Source: Rhizobium leguminosarum (GTDB lineage: Bacteria; Pseudomonadota; Alphaproteobacteria; Rhizobiales; Rhizobiaceae). From it: a stretch of DNA of 64,000 nt. A program made the position numbers and the translations under genes. Positions 63,836 through 64,000 of this stretch are shown here, in pieces. Below the pieces are notes generated by a model. The model was not told the origin of the DNA and made no database searches. It saw nothing but the letters and a program-made list of their open reading frames with translations. The stretch's first letter is position 1, and each line of letters starts with the position of its first letter. The DNA is taken from contig NZ_MZMU01000003.1 of NCBI RefSeq assembly GCF_004123835.1, positions 1,550,001 to 1,614,000 on the forward strand. Reading direction: 5' to 3'.

Positions 63836-63890
63836 ATGAATTTCTGAAATATCTATTGACGGATGACAGCAAATCACTTTTTTCATGAAT
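63836..63890. promoter_or_regulatory. Candidate operators in the divergent repressor region
   Basis: ATGAAT at 63836-63841, TTGACG at 63856-63861 (a possible -35 box) and TTCATGAAT at 63882-63890. The last is related to the ATTCATGAC boxes at 62685-62735. The region should hold the promoters of the repressor and the divergent gene. Confidence 0.4.
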
Positions 63891-63912
63891 TATGCAATGA
63901 GGAAATTTGGCT

Positions 63913-64000
63913 ATGCACATCACATGGAAGACGGTTGATGAGTGGCGGGAGGAGCGCGGCATGGAAAAGGCCGAGCTTGCGCGCCGGGCCAATGTGTCCG
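63913..64000 (+). CDS. Start of a HTH gene divergent from the repressor (cut by window edge)
   Basis: ATG at 63913 preceded by GAGGAAATTTGGCT. The first 29 residues (MHITWKTVDEWREERGMEK and AELARRANVS) match the beginning of a Cro/C1-type helix-turn-helix. Its position opposite the repressor suggests a Cro-like regulator; the rest is outside the window. Confidence 0.6.
   Translation, partial: MHITWKTVDEWREERGMEKAELARRANVS

Larger units (their letters stand above)
58531..64000. mobile_element. Left part of an integrated phage-like element at tRNA-Thr
   Basis: Everything after the tRNA differs from the housekeeping genes before it: many small overlapping minus-strand genes, a tyrosine integrase (59918-61123), a LexA-like repressor (63196-63816), and the start of a divergent HTH gene (63913). 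The element is open at the right edge. The exact core attachment sequence cannot be set from one end; the T-arm and CCA end of the tRNA are the natural candidates. No structural phage genes are in view, so prophage, satellite or another integrative element are all possible. Confidence 0.8.

Overview
The window looks like a chromosomal segment of an alphaproteobacterium of the Rhizobium group, closest in gene order and protein style to the R. etli / R. leguminosarum complex. The reasons are the alphaproteobacterial nuo operon with two interspersed accessory genes, the divK-pleD pair, the topA-rnr-DUF983 group, the pyrB / pyrC-like pair, high GC with strong third-position GC bias, and intergenic repeat families of rhizobial type. 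These assignments come from reading the sequence alone; no search was run.

Layout. 1-14 kb: the 3' part of the respiratory complex I operon (end of nuoD, then nuoE, F, G, H, I, J, K, L, M, N), with a small secreted protein after nuoD and a helix-hairpin-helix (HhH) protein between nuoF and nuoG. 14-17 kb: birA, RNase J (rnj), methylmalonyl-CoA epimerase and a small membrane protein follow on the same strand. 17.8-26 kb: proS, lolC/E and lolD (lipoprotein export) lead to dnaE; a DUF5680-like gene, a repeat and a possible 28-residue membrane peptide lie between lolD and dnaE. 26-33 kb: an L,D-transpeptidase, dinB, a GNAT, a HAD-like protein, DUF3572, the cell-cycle regulators divK-pleD, a candidate small RNA and rpmG. 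33-44.6 kb, mostly minus strand: an MFS transporter, DUF983, rnr, topA, dprA, plsY and a pyrB/pyrC-like pair. 44.8-58.3 kb: an acyl-CoA dehydrogenase, rne, an amidase, penicillin-binding protein 1A (mrcA), prfB with its programmed frameshift, a hydrolase, a secreted protein and nadK.

58.5-64 kb: a tRNA-Thr(UGU) gene is followed by the left part of an integrated phage-like element that runs out of the window. It has a tyrosine integrase, a chain of small overlapping minus-strand genes, a LexA/S24-type repressor, the start of a divergent HTH gene, and several unexplained repeats: CCGCCTCACG boxes beside the tRNA, a hairpin just before int, ATTCATGAC-type boxes at two promoter regions, and four iteron-like repeats at 35-36 bp spacing.

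The most unusual observations outside the element are: a 145-bp element with perfect 18-bp inverted ends and an 11-bp target duplication, inserted in a common rhizobial intergenic repeat; a hairpin repeat family with compensatory changes, two copies of which flank DUF983 in inverted orientation and supply stop codons to two genes; a dihydroorotase homologue without its metal ligands beside pyrB; and an HhH domain shared by the NuoE tail and its neighbour.
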